NCBI GenBank assembly: GCA_025357175.1
Contig: JANXPS010000274.1
Location: 1-9,146 of the forward strand
From: Deltaproteobacteria bacterium
GTDB lineage: Bacteria; Desulfobacterota; Deferrimicrobia; Deferrimicrobiales; Deferrimicrobiaceae
DNA length: 9,146 bases
Direction: 5' to 3'
Part shown: one piece after another, positions 1 to 6,196 of the stretch
Layout of the letters: the number at the start of each line of letters is the position of its first letter
Numbering within the stretch: position 1 is the stretch's first letter
Translations under genes and position numbers: made by a program
Notes under the pieces: model-generated
Databases searched by the model: none
Told to the model about the DNA's origin: nothing
The model's input: only the letters and a program-made list of their open reading frames with translations

Positions 1-708
1 CCCGAGGACCTGCCCCGTTTCAAGACGTTGCTTGGCGACGGGACCCAGTGGGGGATCAAATTCTCCTACGTCGAACAGCCGCGTCCCGAGGGGCTCGCGC
101 AGGCCTTCACGCTGGGCGCCGATTTCATCGGTGACGACAACGTCTGCCTGGTCCTGGGAGACAATATATTTTACGGGCAGGGGTTTCAGCAGACGCTTCG
201 CAATGCCGCGTCGGTCGAGAAGGGCGGGGTGGTGTTCGGCTACTGGGTCCAGGACCCCCGGTCTTATGGCGTCGTCGAATTCGACGCCACCGGCAAGGCG
301 ATTTCGATCGAGGAGAAACCGCAGCATCCCAGGTCGCACTATGCCGTGCCGGGCCTCTATTTCTTCGATAACCGCGTCGTGAAGATCGCGTCGGCCCTCA
401 AGCCCTCGGCTCGCGGCGAGCTCGAGATCGCAGACGTGATCAAGACATATCTTGATGCGGGGGAATTGCAGGTCGAGATGCTCGGCCGCGGTTTCGCCTG
501 GCTCGACACCGGCACGCACGACTCTCTGCTGGAAGCGTCGATGTTCGTTGAGACGATCGAAAAAAGGCAGGGGCTGAAGATTGCCTGCATCGAGGAAGTG
601 GCCTGGCGGATGGGGTACATCGATTCCGGCCGCCTCCGCGAACTTGCTTCCCCGATGATGAAAAACGGGTACGGCCAGTACATGCTCCAGTTGCTCGACG
701 TTCCCTAG
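1..708 (+). CDS. rfbA: Glucose-1-phosphate thymidylyltransferase, 5'-truncated by the window edge
   Basis: This enzyme joins glucose-1-phosphate to dTTP, giving dTDP-glucose and pyrophosphate. It is the first step of the dTDP-L-rhamnose and related dTDP-sugar pathways, in the cytoplasm. The frame is open from base 1, so the fragment holds 235 residues of a family that is usually about 290 long. The missing N-terminal part carries the nucleotide-binding loop. Family motifs are clear: LGDNIFYG (fragment residues 52-59, with the metal-binding Asp), YGVVEFD, SIEEKP, and WLDTGTHDSLLEAS (from residue 167, with the second acidic site). These separate RmlA from GalU- or GlgC-type enzymes. The segment HYAVPGLYFFDN has Pro where many relatives have Thr, a minor change. 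The gene ends 30 bases before the receiver/kinase gene and is probably co-transcribed with it. The rest of the sugar pathway should lie upstream. Confidence 0.96.
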   Translation, partial: PEDLPRFKTLLGDGTQWGIKFSYVEQPRPEGLAQAFTLGADFIGDDNVCLVLGDNIFYGQGFQQTLRNAASVEKGGVVFGYWVQDPRSYGVVEFDATGKAISIEEKPQHPRSHYAVPGLYFFDNRVVKIASALKPSARGELEIADVIKTYLDAGELQVEMLGRGFAWLDTGTHDSLLEASMFVETIEKRQGLKIACIEEVAWRMGYIDSGRLRELASPMMKNGYGQYMLQLLDVP

Positions 709-738
709 ATTGCGTTGTGATGATATTATTGCAGCCTT

Positions 739-1887
739 ATGAAACCCCTTCGCATTCTGCTGATCGAAGACGATCTCGCGTCACTCTCGAAAATCGAGGC
801 CGTCCTGGTCGGCGCCCGGTACCAGGTTTCCTCCTGCGCCAGTTTCCAGGTCGCCTCCCGGTTGCTGAAAACCATGAAAGGGAAGGCGATCGTCGTGTGC
901 GCCCTCGAAGTCGACGAGGCGAGCGGCCTTGATTTCCTCGAGCAAGCGCTCAAATCCTACGCATTCCTCCCGGTCATCCTGTTCTCCTCCCGCCCAACCG
1001 TCGAAGACGTCACGAAAGCATTGCGGGCCGGCGCGCACGATTACCTCAAGAAACCCGTCTCGGCCGTTTCGCTGCTGGAGTCCGTGGCGCGCGCCAATCA
1101 TCGTATGAACCTGACGGTCGAGGCCGACGCCCTGGAGAAGGAGAGCCGGAGCCAGCTCGCCGCCATGCGCGCCGAGCTGAAAAGCATCCAGTCCCACTGC
1201 GCCTTCAAGGGGTTCATGATCTCGATGGCGGCGCACGATTTTCGTTCGGTCCTGACGGTGCTTGACGGCTATCAGCAGATCATCCTTCAGAACTGCGACA
1301 ACAGTTGCCACAAGGAAATTCCGCTCAGGATGCGCGAGCAGACGAGCCGCACCATCTTCCGGTTGCAATCGATGGCCAGCATGCTCTTCGATGTCGAGGC
1401 GGCCGAGAAGGGCGAGTTGCGAATTCAGGCGGTCCCCTTCGATTATGACGCCCTGCTTCGGGAATGCGCCACGTTCTACCGCCCGTATGCCGCCCAGAAG
1501 CGGGTCGATCTCGACGTCGATTCCCGGCTGCCGTCCATGCGCGCCATTGGCGACCCGGCCCGGGTCCTCCAGATATTCGACAACATCCTCTACAACGCGG
1601 TGAAGTTCACCCCGGCCGAGGGTGTGGTCCGGATCGGCGGAGGAGCCGTCGAGGCCGGATTCGTGACCGCCACGATCCGTGACACGGGTAGCGGCCTTCC
1701 AACGGCGATGATCAAGGAAATTCTCGGCGATGCACCCATGACCACAAAAAAGGACGAACACGCCCGGCTGGGGATGGGGTTGACGATCTGCCGACGCCTG
1801 GTCGCCTCCCAGAACGGAAGATTCGGCCTTGTCAGTCAACCGGGGGAAGGCACCACCGTAAGCATTTCCCTGCCCGCTGCCGACTGA
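739..1887 (+). CDS. Receiver-histidine kinase fusion with a degenerate receiver
   Basis: A 382-residue soluble protein with an N-terminal receiver domain (about 4-118), a helical linker (about 120-155) and a histidine kinase core. The kinase has its H-box at 162-178 with phospho-accepting H166 in the form AAHDFRS, an N-box DNILYNA at 281-287, a G1 box DTGSG at 315-319, a GMGL segment near 345-348 and a final GEGTTVSI. The receiver keeps the acidic pocket (E10, D11, D12), S83 and K105. At the phospho-acceptor position, however, it reads VVCALEVDEASG, placing A55 where Asp is expected. The kinase half thus looks active while the receiver probably cannot be phosphorylated. There is no membrane segment, so input must be cytoplasmic or through a partner. 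The ATG start gives a standard receiver N-terminus, though no good Shine-Dalgarno sequence precedes it. The position between rfbA and a beta-barrel gene suggests control of surface polymer production; its partner is unknown. Confidence 0.9.
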   Translation: MKPLRILLIEDDLASLSKIEAVLVGARYQVSSCASFQVASRLLKTMKGKAIVVCALEVDEASGLDFLEQALKSYAFLPVILFSSRPTVEDVTKALRAGAHDYLKKPVSAVSLLESVARANHRMNLTVEADALEKESRSQLAAMRAELKSIQSHCAFKGFMISMAAHDFRSVLTVLDGYQQIILQNCDNSCHKEIPLRMREQTSRTIFRLQSMASMLFDVEAAEKGELRIQAVPFDYDALLRECATFYRPYAAQKRVDLDVDSRLPSMRAIGDPARVLQIFDNILYNAVKFTPAEGVVRIGGGAVEAGFVTATIRDTGSGLPTAMIKEILGDAPMTTKKDEHARLGMGLTICRRLVASQNGRFGLVSQPGEGTTVSISLPAAD

Positions 1888-1905
1888 CATATCGGATAGG
1901 GAAAG

Positions 1906-1911
1906 AGGAGG
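1906..1911 (+). promoter_or_regulatory. Perfect Shine-Dalgarno AGGAGG that fixes a TTG start
   Basis: AGGAGG lies five bases before the TTG at 1917, ideal spacing for initiation. The next in-frame candidate, GTG at 1926, would be 14 bases away and would shorten the signal peptide's basic N-region. TTG is therefore the preferred start of the beta-barrel gene. Confidence 0.85.
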
Positions 1912-1916
1912 ATCAT

Positions 1917-3113
1917 TTGAACCCGGTGCGATTCTTGATAACCTCTGCGGCTCTCTGCCTCATCGCACTTCCCGCCCTCCCCGCACGCTCTGAAACCCTT
2001 TCCGTCAGGCCCTCCGTCGAGGTTTCCGAGCGATACGACTCCAATGTGCTGAACGCTCCGCACGGATCCGAGATTTCCGATGCCGTCACCCGGGCGACAC
2101 CGAAACTCACGGCCACGCTCTCGATGTTTTCGACGAAAGTATCGCTCGCGGGCGGATTCGATGCCGAGTATTTCGCGCGGCACAACGAACTCGACCGATT
2201 CAACATGACCAGCCACTTCGATCTTTCCCCAGAGCAGCCGCTCCGAATCACCCCGCAGTTTTCCTTGCTGCCAGCGGCACGCTACGTTGAGTCCAGGGAT
2301 GCCGTCCGCCGAAACCAGCTGTCGCAGACGGCCGTCCCCGGTCTCGCCCCGACCGAGACCCAGGTCACCGAACGGACCGGCACGCGCGAATATTCGGGAT
2401 CGCTGAACGGGACCTACCGGGTTTCACCCAACATCGACTTCGGGCTCGGGGGCGGCGCCGGGCGCAAGAGTTTTTTCAATGCGAGCCCGGCGCTGGTCGG
2501 GTCAGACCATTATTCGGCCAACGCGTCGGCCGAGTACAAGATGACCGTCAACATCGCCTCCGGTGTCTACGGGACCGCAAACTACGACAGATTCGACAAC
2601 AAGAACGACGTCCGCAACTTCACCGCCGGCCTCACTGGAAAATATGTATTCTCGCCTTTTTCCTTGCTTGACGCGCGGGGTGGTGCAACCTGGATCCGTG
2701 ACGACATGGGGCTTCGGATGATCCGACCGAGCGGAAGTCTCAAGTATGCCCGGAAGTCCCGCGATTTCACCGCGGCACTCAGCGCCTCGGTCGATTACGC
2801 CGCAGGCAGTTTCGGCACCGAAACCAGACGCGAGGATGTCTCGCTTCGCTTTTCCGATCGATTTTCAACCGACTGGTCCTGGGAAACATCCGGGGTATGG
2901 CAGACCAATCGCTCGCTTACCGCCCCCTTTAACGAGGATCTCATGAGCATTCAGTGCTCTGCGGGCGTTCACTACAGGGTGACGGAATATGCCCGGCTGA
3001 AACTGACGGGCGAATATTTCCGACAATGGAATCGCGGAGGGCTCGGAGACGACTTCTATCGTGAGTCCGCGTTGGTCGGCTTCGATGTCGGATCGAATTT
3101 CCCGATTTTCTGA
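1917..3113 (+). CDS. Outer-membrane beta-barrel protein, probably of a surface polysaccharide system
   Basis: A 398-residue exported protein. Residues 1 to about 25 form a signal peptide: a basic N-region (N-P-V-R), a hydrophobic core and a likely cleavage just before or after ARS. The mature part is rich in alternating polar/aromatic strands, separated by short turns and charged loops, and ends in phenylalanine (SNFPIF). A C-terminal Phe is the usual barrel-assembly signal of outer-membrane proteins. The mature N-terminus (SVRPSVEVSERYDSNVL) resembles barrels found beside exopolysaccharide and PEP-CTERM/exosortase clusters, where such proteins are uncharacterised or are thought to aid polymer export. 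That link is inference. The gene follows the receiver/kinase gene by 29 bases and is probably in the same operon as rfbA. It is followed by a 175-base AT-rich control region with no obvious terminator. A porin or other small barrel remains possible. Confidence 0.85.
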   Translation: MNPVRFLITSAALCLIALPALPARSETLSVRPSVEVSERYDSNVLNAPHGSEISDAVTRATPKLTATLSMFSTKVSLAGGFDAEYFARHNELDRFNMTSHFDLSPEQPLRITPQFSLLPAARYVESRDAVRRNQLSQTAVPGLAPTETQVTERTGTREYSGSLNGTYRVSPNIDFGLGGGAGRKSFFNASPALVGSDHYSANASAEYKMTVNIASGVYGTANYDRFDNKNDVRNFTAGLTGKYVFSPFSLLDARGGATWIRDDMGLRMIRPSGSLKYARKSRDFTAALSASVDYAAGSFGTETRREDVSLRFSDRFSTDWSWETSGVWQTNRSLTAPFNEDLMSIQCSAGVHYRVTEYARLKLTGEYFRQWNRGGLGDDFYRESALVGFDVGSNFPIF

Positions 3114-3136
3114 TTGGTAATTAACGCGTCACATGC

Positions 3137-3165
3137 TTGACATACGGTTACGAATCCGTGATCAT
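3137..3165 (+). promoter_or_regulatory. Possible sigma-70 promoter with a palindrome filling its spacer
   Basis: TTGACA (3137-3142) is a perfect -35 hexamer. After 17 bases comes GATCAT (3160-3165), which matches 4 of 6 bases of the -10 consensus. The 16-base imperfect palindrome at 3144-3159 occupies almost all of the spacer. If real, this is a second, weaker promoter about 90 bases upstream of the sigma-54 start, possibly giving basal expression of the operon and repressed or remodelled by whatever binds the palindrome. The -10 is weak and chance is a serious alternative. Confidence 0.3.
3144..3159 (+). promoter_or_regulatory. Imperfect palindrome, candidate activator (upstream activating) site
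   Basis: ACGGTTACGAATCCGT is symmetric at 12 of 16 positions, with ACGG/CCGT outer arms. Its centre lies about 110 bases before the predicted sigma-54 transcription start, a typical place for an NtrC-class enhancer site. The core TTACGAA recurs inverted 22 bases further on, as TTCGTAA. It could instead be an operator for the overlapping sigma-70-like elements. The protein that binds it is unknown. Confidence 0.4.
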
Positions 3166-3176
3166 CGCTTTCGTAA
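3148..3176. repeat. Inverted 7-bp pair TTACGAA / TTCGTAA spaced by two helical turns
   Basis: TTACGAA at 3148-3154 and its exact reverse complement TTCGTAA at 3170-3176 have start points 22 bases apart, about two turns of DNA. The arrangement could place two regulator half-sites on one face of the helix upstream of the sigma-54 promoter. The repeat is short and lies in AT-rich DNA, so chance is possible. Confidence 0.35.
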
Positions 3177-3235
3177 TTGTTATTCCCGAGTGATTAATTT
3201 TAGATAACATATCGACAATAAAAGGAATTACATTT

Positions 3236-3250
3236 TGGTACGCCCCTTGC
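3236..3250 (+). promoter_or_regulatory. Sigma-54 (-24/-12) promoter of the lipoprotein-kinase-regulator operon
   Basis: TGGTACGCCCCTTGC matches the consensus TGGCACG-N4-TTGC at every fixed position except T for C at position 4. The invariant GG (3237-3238) and GC (3249-3250) have exact spacing. The predicted start of transcription is near A3262, leaving a 27-base leader before the ATG at 3289. Sigma-54 promoters need a bacterial enhancer-binding protein, and the third gene of this operon encodes one, which suggests autoregulation. The promoter also rules out the TTG at 3235 as the lipoprotein start. Confidence 0.82.
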
Positions 3251-3288
3251 GCTTTTTTGGAAGCAAGAACGAAGCAAAGGGGCGGCAA

Positions 3289-3708
3289 ATGACCAGTCTG
3301 ATGACCGAAACCGGAAAATTCATTGCGATCGTCTCGCTTTTGGTCGGGCTTTGCCTGTCCGGATGCGGCGGCGGGGGAGCGGCGTCTGGCGCTTCGCCAA
3401 CCGGCAATGGAACGCCCGTCTCCAAAAATTTGAGTTGGTCGCCCCCATCCGCCTATCAGGACAACAGCCCTCTCGATCCCAACCACGACCTGGCCGGCTA
3501 CAATATCTACATCAAAAGCGTGTCCGCCGGTTTTTCAGATAACGACGTCGAAAGCGCATTCATGGCACCGGCCGACACCTCGGTTGACCTGATTCCCGTT
3601 TGCTCCCTCTTGGCCCTTCCGGCCGGCACATACCACGTATCCATTCGCGCCATCGCCAAAAACGGCCTTATGTCCGATTTTTCCCCGTCGGCCACATTCA
3701 CCTTGTGA
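3289..3708 (+). CDS. Small lipoprotein with a fibronectin type III-like domain
   Basis: A 139-residue lipoprotein. A hydrophobic signal segment (about 11-24) ends in the lipobox LSGC, so C26 should be lipidated. Gly at +2 and the absence of Asp point to the outer membrane. A glycine/serine/proline linker (27-45) leads to a domain of about 95 residues with fibronectin III hallmarks: NLSWSPPS at the first strand, DLAGYNIYIK (67-76), and a closing segment PAGTYHVSIRAIAKNGLMSDFSP. The ATG at 3289 is chosen because it follows a purine-rich GGGGCGG stretch and lies downstream of the predicted sigma-54 start; a second in-frame ATG lies at 3301. It is first in an operon with a histidine kinase and a sigma-54 activator, and its stop codon overlaps the kinase start. 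It may be an envelope sensor, accessory ligand-binding protein or surface matrix component; the sequence does not decide which. Confidence 0.85.
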   Translation: MTSLMTETGKFIAIVSLLVGLCLSGCGGGGAASGASPTGNGTPVSKNLSWSPPSAYQDNSPLDPNHDLAGYNIYIKSVSAGFSDNDVESAFMAPADTSVDLIPVCSLLALPAGTYHVSIRAIAKNGLMSDFSPSATFTL

Positions 3709-4811
3709 ACCTCGAATCCGCCATCCTCTCCTGTTTCCGTGCGGGGATTCTTGCCGTACGGGCCGACGGGACGGTCGAGTATCTCAACAAAATCGGTTCC
3801 AAGATCCTCGAAGGCAGTCCCATCGAGATCGGGGATAACGTTCACGAGAAGGCAAACGACAATTCTTTTTACCGCCTGTTGAGCGACGCGCTTTCCATGA
3901 ATTATCTCCCGGCCAGAATCGAAGCCGAATTGCCCGGGAAAGACGGAGACCCGCTGATTCTCGGCTTCACGCTCGCCGAATTGAAAAACGGGGAAGAACT
4001 CAACGGGATCTGCGCTTTCTTCAAGGACCTGACGCAAGTCGAGATGGCGCAGGAAAACGAAAACCTGAAGGACCGCCTGATGGTCCTGGGCCAGATGGCC
4101 GCGGGACTAGCGCACGAGATCCGGAACCCGATCGCGAGCATCGGGGTTCACTGCAGCATCCTTCGTCCCCATCTGGCCGAGAACGAAAAACTCTCGGCCT
4201 CCATTCGCAGCATCGCTTCGGACGTCGCCAGGGTCGAGGCGATCATATCCGAATGTCTCAGTTTCGTTCGCCCGGATGTCCTGGGCCTCCGGGAAATCGG
4301 CGTCGACTCGCTGGTCAAGGATATCTGCGTCAAGTTCCAGGAACTGTATCCCGGAATCAACTTTTCCATTTCCGTTCCGGCCACCAAACAGCTGGTGGCC
4401 GATATCGATCCCGGCCTTTTCTCCCGCGCCGTGACGAACCTGCTTTCCAATGCCGCCGACGCTTGTCTGGGGAAGGGGAACATCGAGATCGCCCTTTCGA
4501 GAACGCACCACTTCACGGACATCATGCGGCTGGACCGCCGGGACAACGGGTTGCTGCCGGGACACGGCGACGTGAGTGAAAAGGAGTACATCCGGATCCG
4601 CATCAAGGACGACGGCCCGGGCATGAGCCGCGAACTTCAGGAGCGGATCTTCATCCCGTTCTTCACGACCAAGAAGCAAGGAACCGGGATCGGCTTGCCG
4701 CTCACCCAGAAAATCATTCATTCGCACGGCGGCGTCATCGATCTGAAAAGCTCGCCCGGAAAGGGTGCCGAGTTCATCATCCAGATTCCCGTGAGGCAAA
4801 AACATGTCTGA
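3705..4811 (+). CDS. Soluble PAS-domain histidine kinase, NtrB-like partner of the downstream activator
   Basis: A 368-residue kinase without membrane segments. Residues 5 to about 110 form a PAS fold (SCFRAGILAVRADGTVEYLN near the start). The HisKA helix follows, with LAHEIRNPIASIG and phospho-accepting H137. The ATP-binding domain has an N-box NLLSNAADA (N249), a G1 box DDGPGM (303-307), the F-box FIPFFTTK and a G2 box GTGIGLPL. All catalytic boxes look intact. GTG at 3705 is preferred because it overlaps the lipoprotein stop as GTGA. The in-frame TTG at 3600 would put 105 bases inside the lipoprotein gene and has no PAS-like sequence. No Shine-Dalgarno is visible, so translation is probably coupled to the lipoprotein. 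The kinase probably autophosphorylates and passes phosphate to the response regulator whose start lies inside its 3' end. The signal sensed by PAS is unknown. It lacks the membrane-spanning N-terminus of PrsK, the kinase of PEP-CTERM systems. Confidence 0.93.
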   Translation: MNLESAILSCFRAGILAVRADGTVEYLNKIGSKILEGSPIEIGDNVHEKANDNSFYRLLSDALSMNYLPARIEAELPGKDGDPLILGFTLAELKNGEELNGICAFFKDLTQVEMAQENENLKDRLMVLGQMAAGLAHEIRNPIASIGVHCSILRPHLAENEKLSASIRSIASDVARVEAIISECLSFVRPDVLGLREIGVDSLVKDICVKFQELYPGINFSISVPATKQLVADIDPGLFSRAVTNLLSNAADACLGKGNIEIALSRTHHFTDIMRLDRRDNGLLPGHGDVSEKEYIRIRIKDDGPGMSRELQERIFIPFFTTKKQGTGIGLPLTQKIIHSHGGVIDLKSSPGKGAEFIIQIPVRQKHV

Positions 4812-6177
4812 ACGCATTCTGGTCGTCGAGGACAATGAATCCTTGCGTCTGGGCATACGCCTGGCGTTCGAGGACTCCGGGTTTTCCGTGCTCGAAGCGG
4901 CCACGGGCGAAGAAGCCATCCGCATGCTCGAAACCGAGTCGGTCCGCGTCGTGGTCAGCGACATCCGGTTGGGAGACCTGACCGGAGTGGATATCCTTCG
5001 CAAGGCGAAGGAAGTCGACTCGTCGATCGAGGTTATCCTGATGACCGCGTACGGCACGCTCGAAACCGCGATCCAGGCGCTGCACCTTGGGGCATTCGAC
5101 TACATCCCGAAGCCGTTCGAGATCGAACATTTGAAGCATCGCGTGACCATGGCGCTGCGGATGGGGAAACTGAGCGACGCCGTGTCGGTGTATCGGAAGG
5201 CCGAATATTCCAACGCGCTTGCCGAAGAATCGGTCGTCAGCGAGAGCCGTGCGATGAAGGATGTCCTGGCCGTAGCCGCGAAGGTCGCCCCCACGCCCGC
5301 CACCGTTCTTATCACCGGCGAAACCGGGACCGGAAAGGAAAAGCTGGCGACGCTGGTCCATTATTCCAGTCCCCGGTCGCAAGCGCCTTTCGTCAAGGTC
5401 AATTGTGCCGCGCTGCATGAAAACTTGCTGGAAAGCGAGCTGTTCGGCCACGAGCGGGGCGCCTTCACGGGCGCCGAGAAAATGAGGATCGGACGCTTCG
5501 AGCAGGCCGACAAGGGCACCATCTTCCTCGATGAAATCGGCGACATGAGTTCGACCACGCAGGCCAAGGTTCTCCGCGTCCTTCAGGAGCAGGAGTTCGA
5601 ACGGTTGGGCAGCAGCGGGAAAAGCATTCGAGTCGACGTGCGGGTGATTACCGCGACCAACAAGGATCTCAGGCTCGAGGTGAAAGAGGGGCGATTCCGC
5701 CAGGACCTGTTCTTCCGGCTGAACGTGGTCAACCTGCACCTGCCTCCGCTGCGCGAACGAAGGGCCGACATCCTGACGCTGGCACGGTATTTCCTGAACC
5801 GCTACTCCCTTGAATTCAAGAAAAAGGTCACCGGGTTCACGCCCGAAGCGATCGAAAAACTGCACCGATACGGATGGCCCGGTAACGTTCGGGAGTTGCA
5901 GAACGCCATCGAACGCGCCGTGCTTCTATGCGACGGGGAACTGGTCGATGCGCCGAACCTGACGATGGAAGGGAACCTGGGGGGCGAGCCGGTATCGAAC
6001 GGCGGGACGCTGAACCTCGAGGAAATCGAGCGTGGCGCGATCCAGAAGGCGCTTCACGAGTCTCACGGAGTTCAAAAAGAGGCGGCGGACCTGCTGGGGA
6101 TCAGCCCGAGGGTCATGAACTACAAGATACAGACGCTGGGAATCGACTGGAGAAAATACCGAAACGGAGTCACCTGA
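4804..6177 (+). CDS. Sigma-54-dependent response regulator (NtrC family enhancer-binding protein)
   Basis: A 457-residue transcription activator that remodels sigma-54 RNA polymerase with ATP. The receiver (3-118) has E9/D10, phospho-acceptor D53, T81 and K103, all intact. The AAA+ domain (about 144-380) has Walker A GETGTGKE (172-179), the sigma-54-contacting loop GAFTGA (219-224), Walker B FLDE (D243/E244), RFRQDLFFRLN with the arginine finger, and WPGNVREL. A C-terminal Fis-type helix-turn-helix lies at about 423-447 (LLGISPRVMNYKI). After Walker A it reads KLATLVHYSS, where the more usual text is LVARAIH; it still looks functional. The ATG overlaps the kinase gene by 8 bases and follows TGAGG at 4792-4796, so translation is coupled. 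Likely targets are its own operon and the convergent c-di-GMP gene, as both have sigma-54 promoters. PrsR of PEP-CTERM systems is an analogous regulator; orthology is not proven here. Confidence 0.96.
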   Translation: MSERILVVEDNESLRLGIRLAFEDSGFSVLEAATGEEAIRMLETESVRVVVSDIRLGDLTGVDILRKAKEVDSSIEVILMTAYGTLETAIQALHLGAFDYIPKPFEIEHLKHRVTMALRMGKLSDAVSVYRKAEYSNALAEESVVSESRAMKDVLAVAAKVAPTPATVLITGETGTGKEKLATLVHYSSPRSQAPFVKVNCAALHENLLESELFGHERGAFTGAEKMRIGRFEQADKGTIFLDEIGDMSSTTQAKVLRVLQEQEFERLGSSGKSIRVDVRVITATNKDLRLEVKEGRFRQDLFFRLNVVNLHLPPLRERRADILTLARYFLNRYSLEFKKKVTGFTPEAIEKLHRYGWPGNVRELQNAIERAVLLCDGELVDAPNLTMEGNLGGEPVSNGGTLNLEEIERGAIQKALHESHGVQKEAADLLGISPRVMNYKIQTLGIDWRKYRNGVT

Positions 6178-6196
6178 CCGGCATTACACGGTCAGG
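6173..6196. terminator. Perfect inverted repeat between convergent genes, candidate bidirectional terminator
   Basis: CCTGACCG (6173-6180) and CGGTCAGG (6189-6196) form a perfect 8-bp, GC-rich stem around an 8-base loop. The stop codon of the activator gene (6175-6177) sits in one arm and the stop codon of the minus-strand gene (6192-6194) in the other. No run of T follows on either strand, so it is not a standard Rho-independent terminator. It may block convergent transcription or protect mRNA 3' ends. Confidence 0.5.

Noticed and set aside
701..729. Possible sigma-70 promoter (TTCCCT, 17 bases, TATTAT) before the receiver/kinase gene
   Set aside because: The -35 is poor and the start would lie only a few bases before the ATG; co-transcription from rfbA is simpler.
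781..1890. 369-codon open frame on the minus strand opposite the receiver/kinase gene
   Set aside because: It is a GC-rich shadow. The plus strand encodes recognisable catalytic motifs throughout, and the minus-strand product has no recognisable domain.
3235..3288. Upstream TTG start for the lipoprotein
   Set aside because: It lies inside the sigma-54 promoter, upstream of the predicted transcription start, and would place charged residues before the lipoprotein signal.
3600..3704. TTG start 105 bases upstream for the PAS kinase
   Set aside because: It lies fully inside the lipoprotein gene and adds low-complexity residues without PAS similarity; GTG at 3705 gives a coupled GTGA overlap.
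4107..5865. Two long minus-strand open frames opposite the kinase and activator genes
   Set aside because: Both run antisense to well-conserved PAS/kinase and AAA+ motifs and lack any domain or ribosome site; third-position GC bias explains them.
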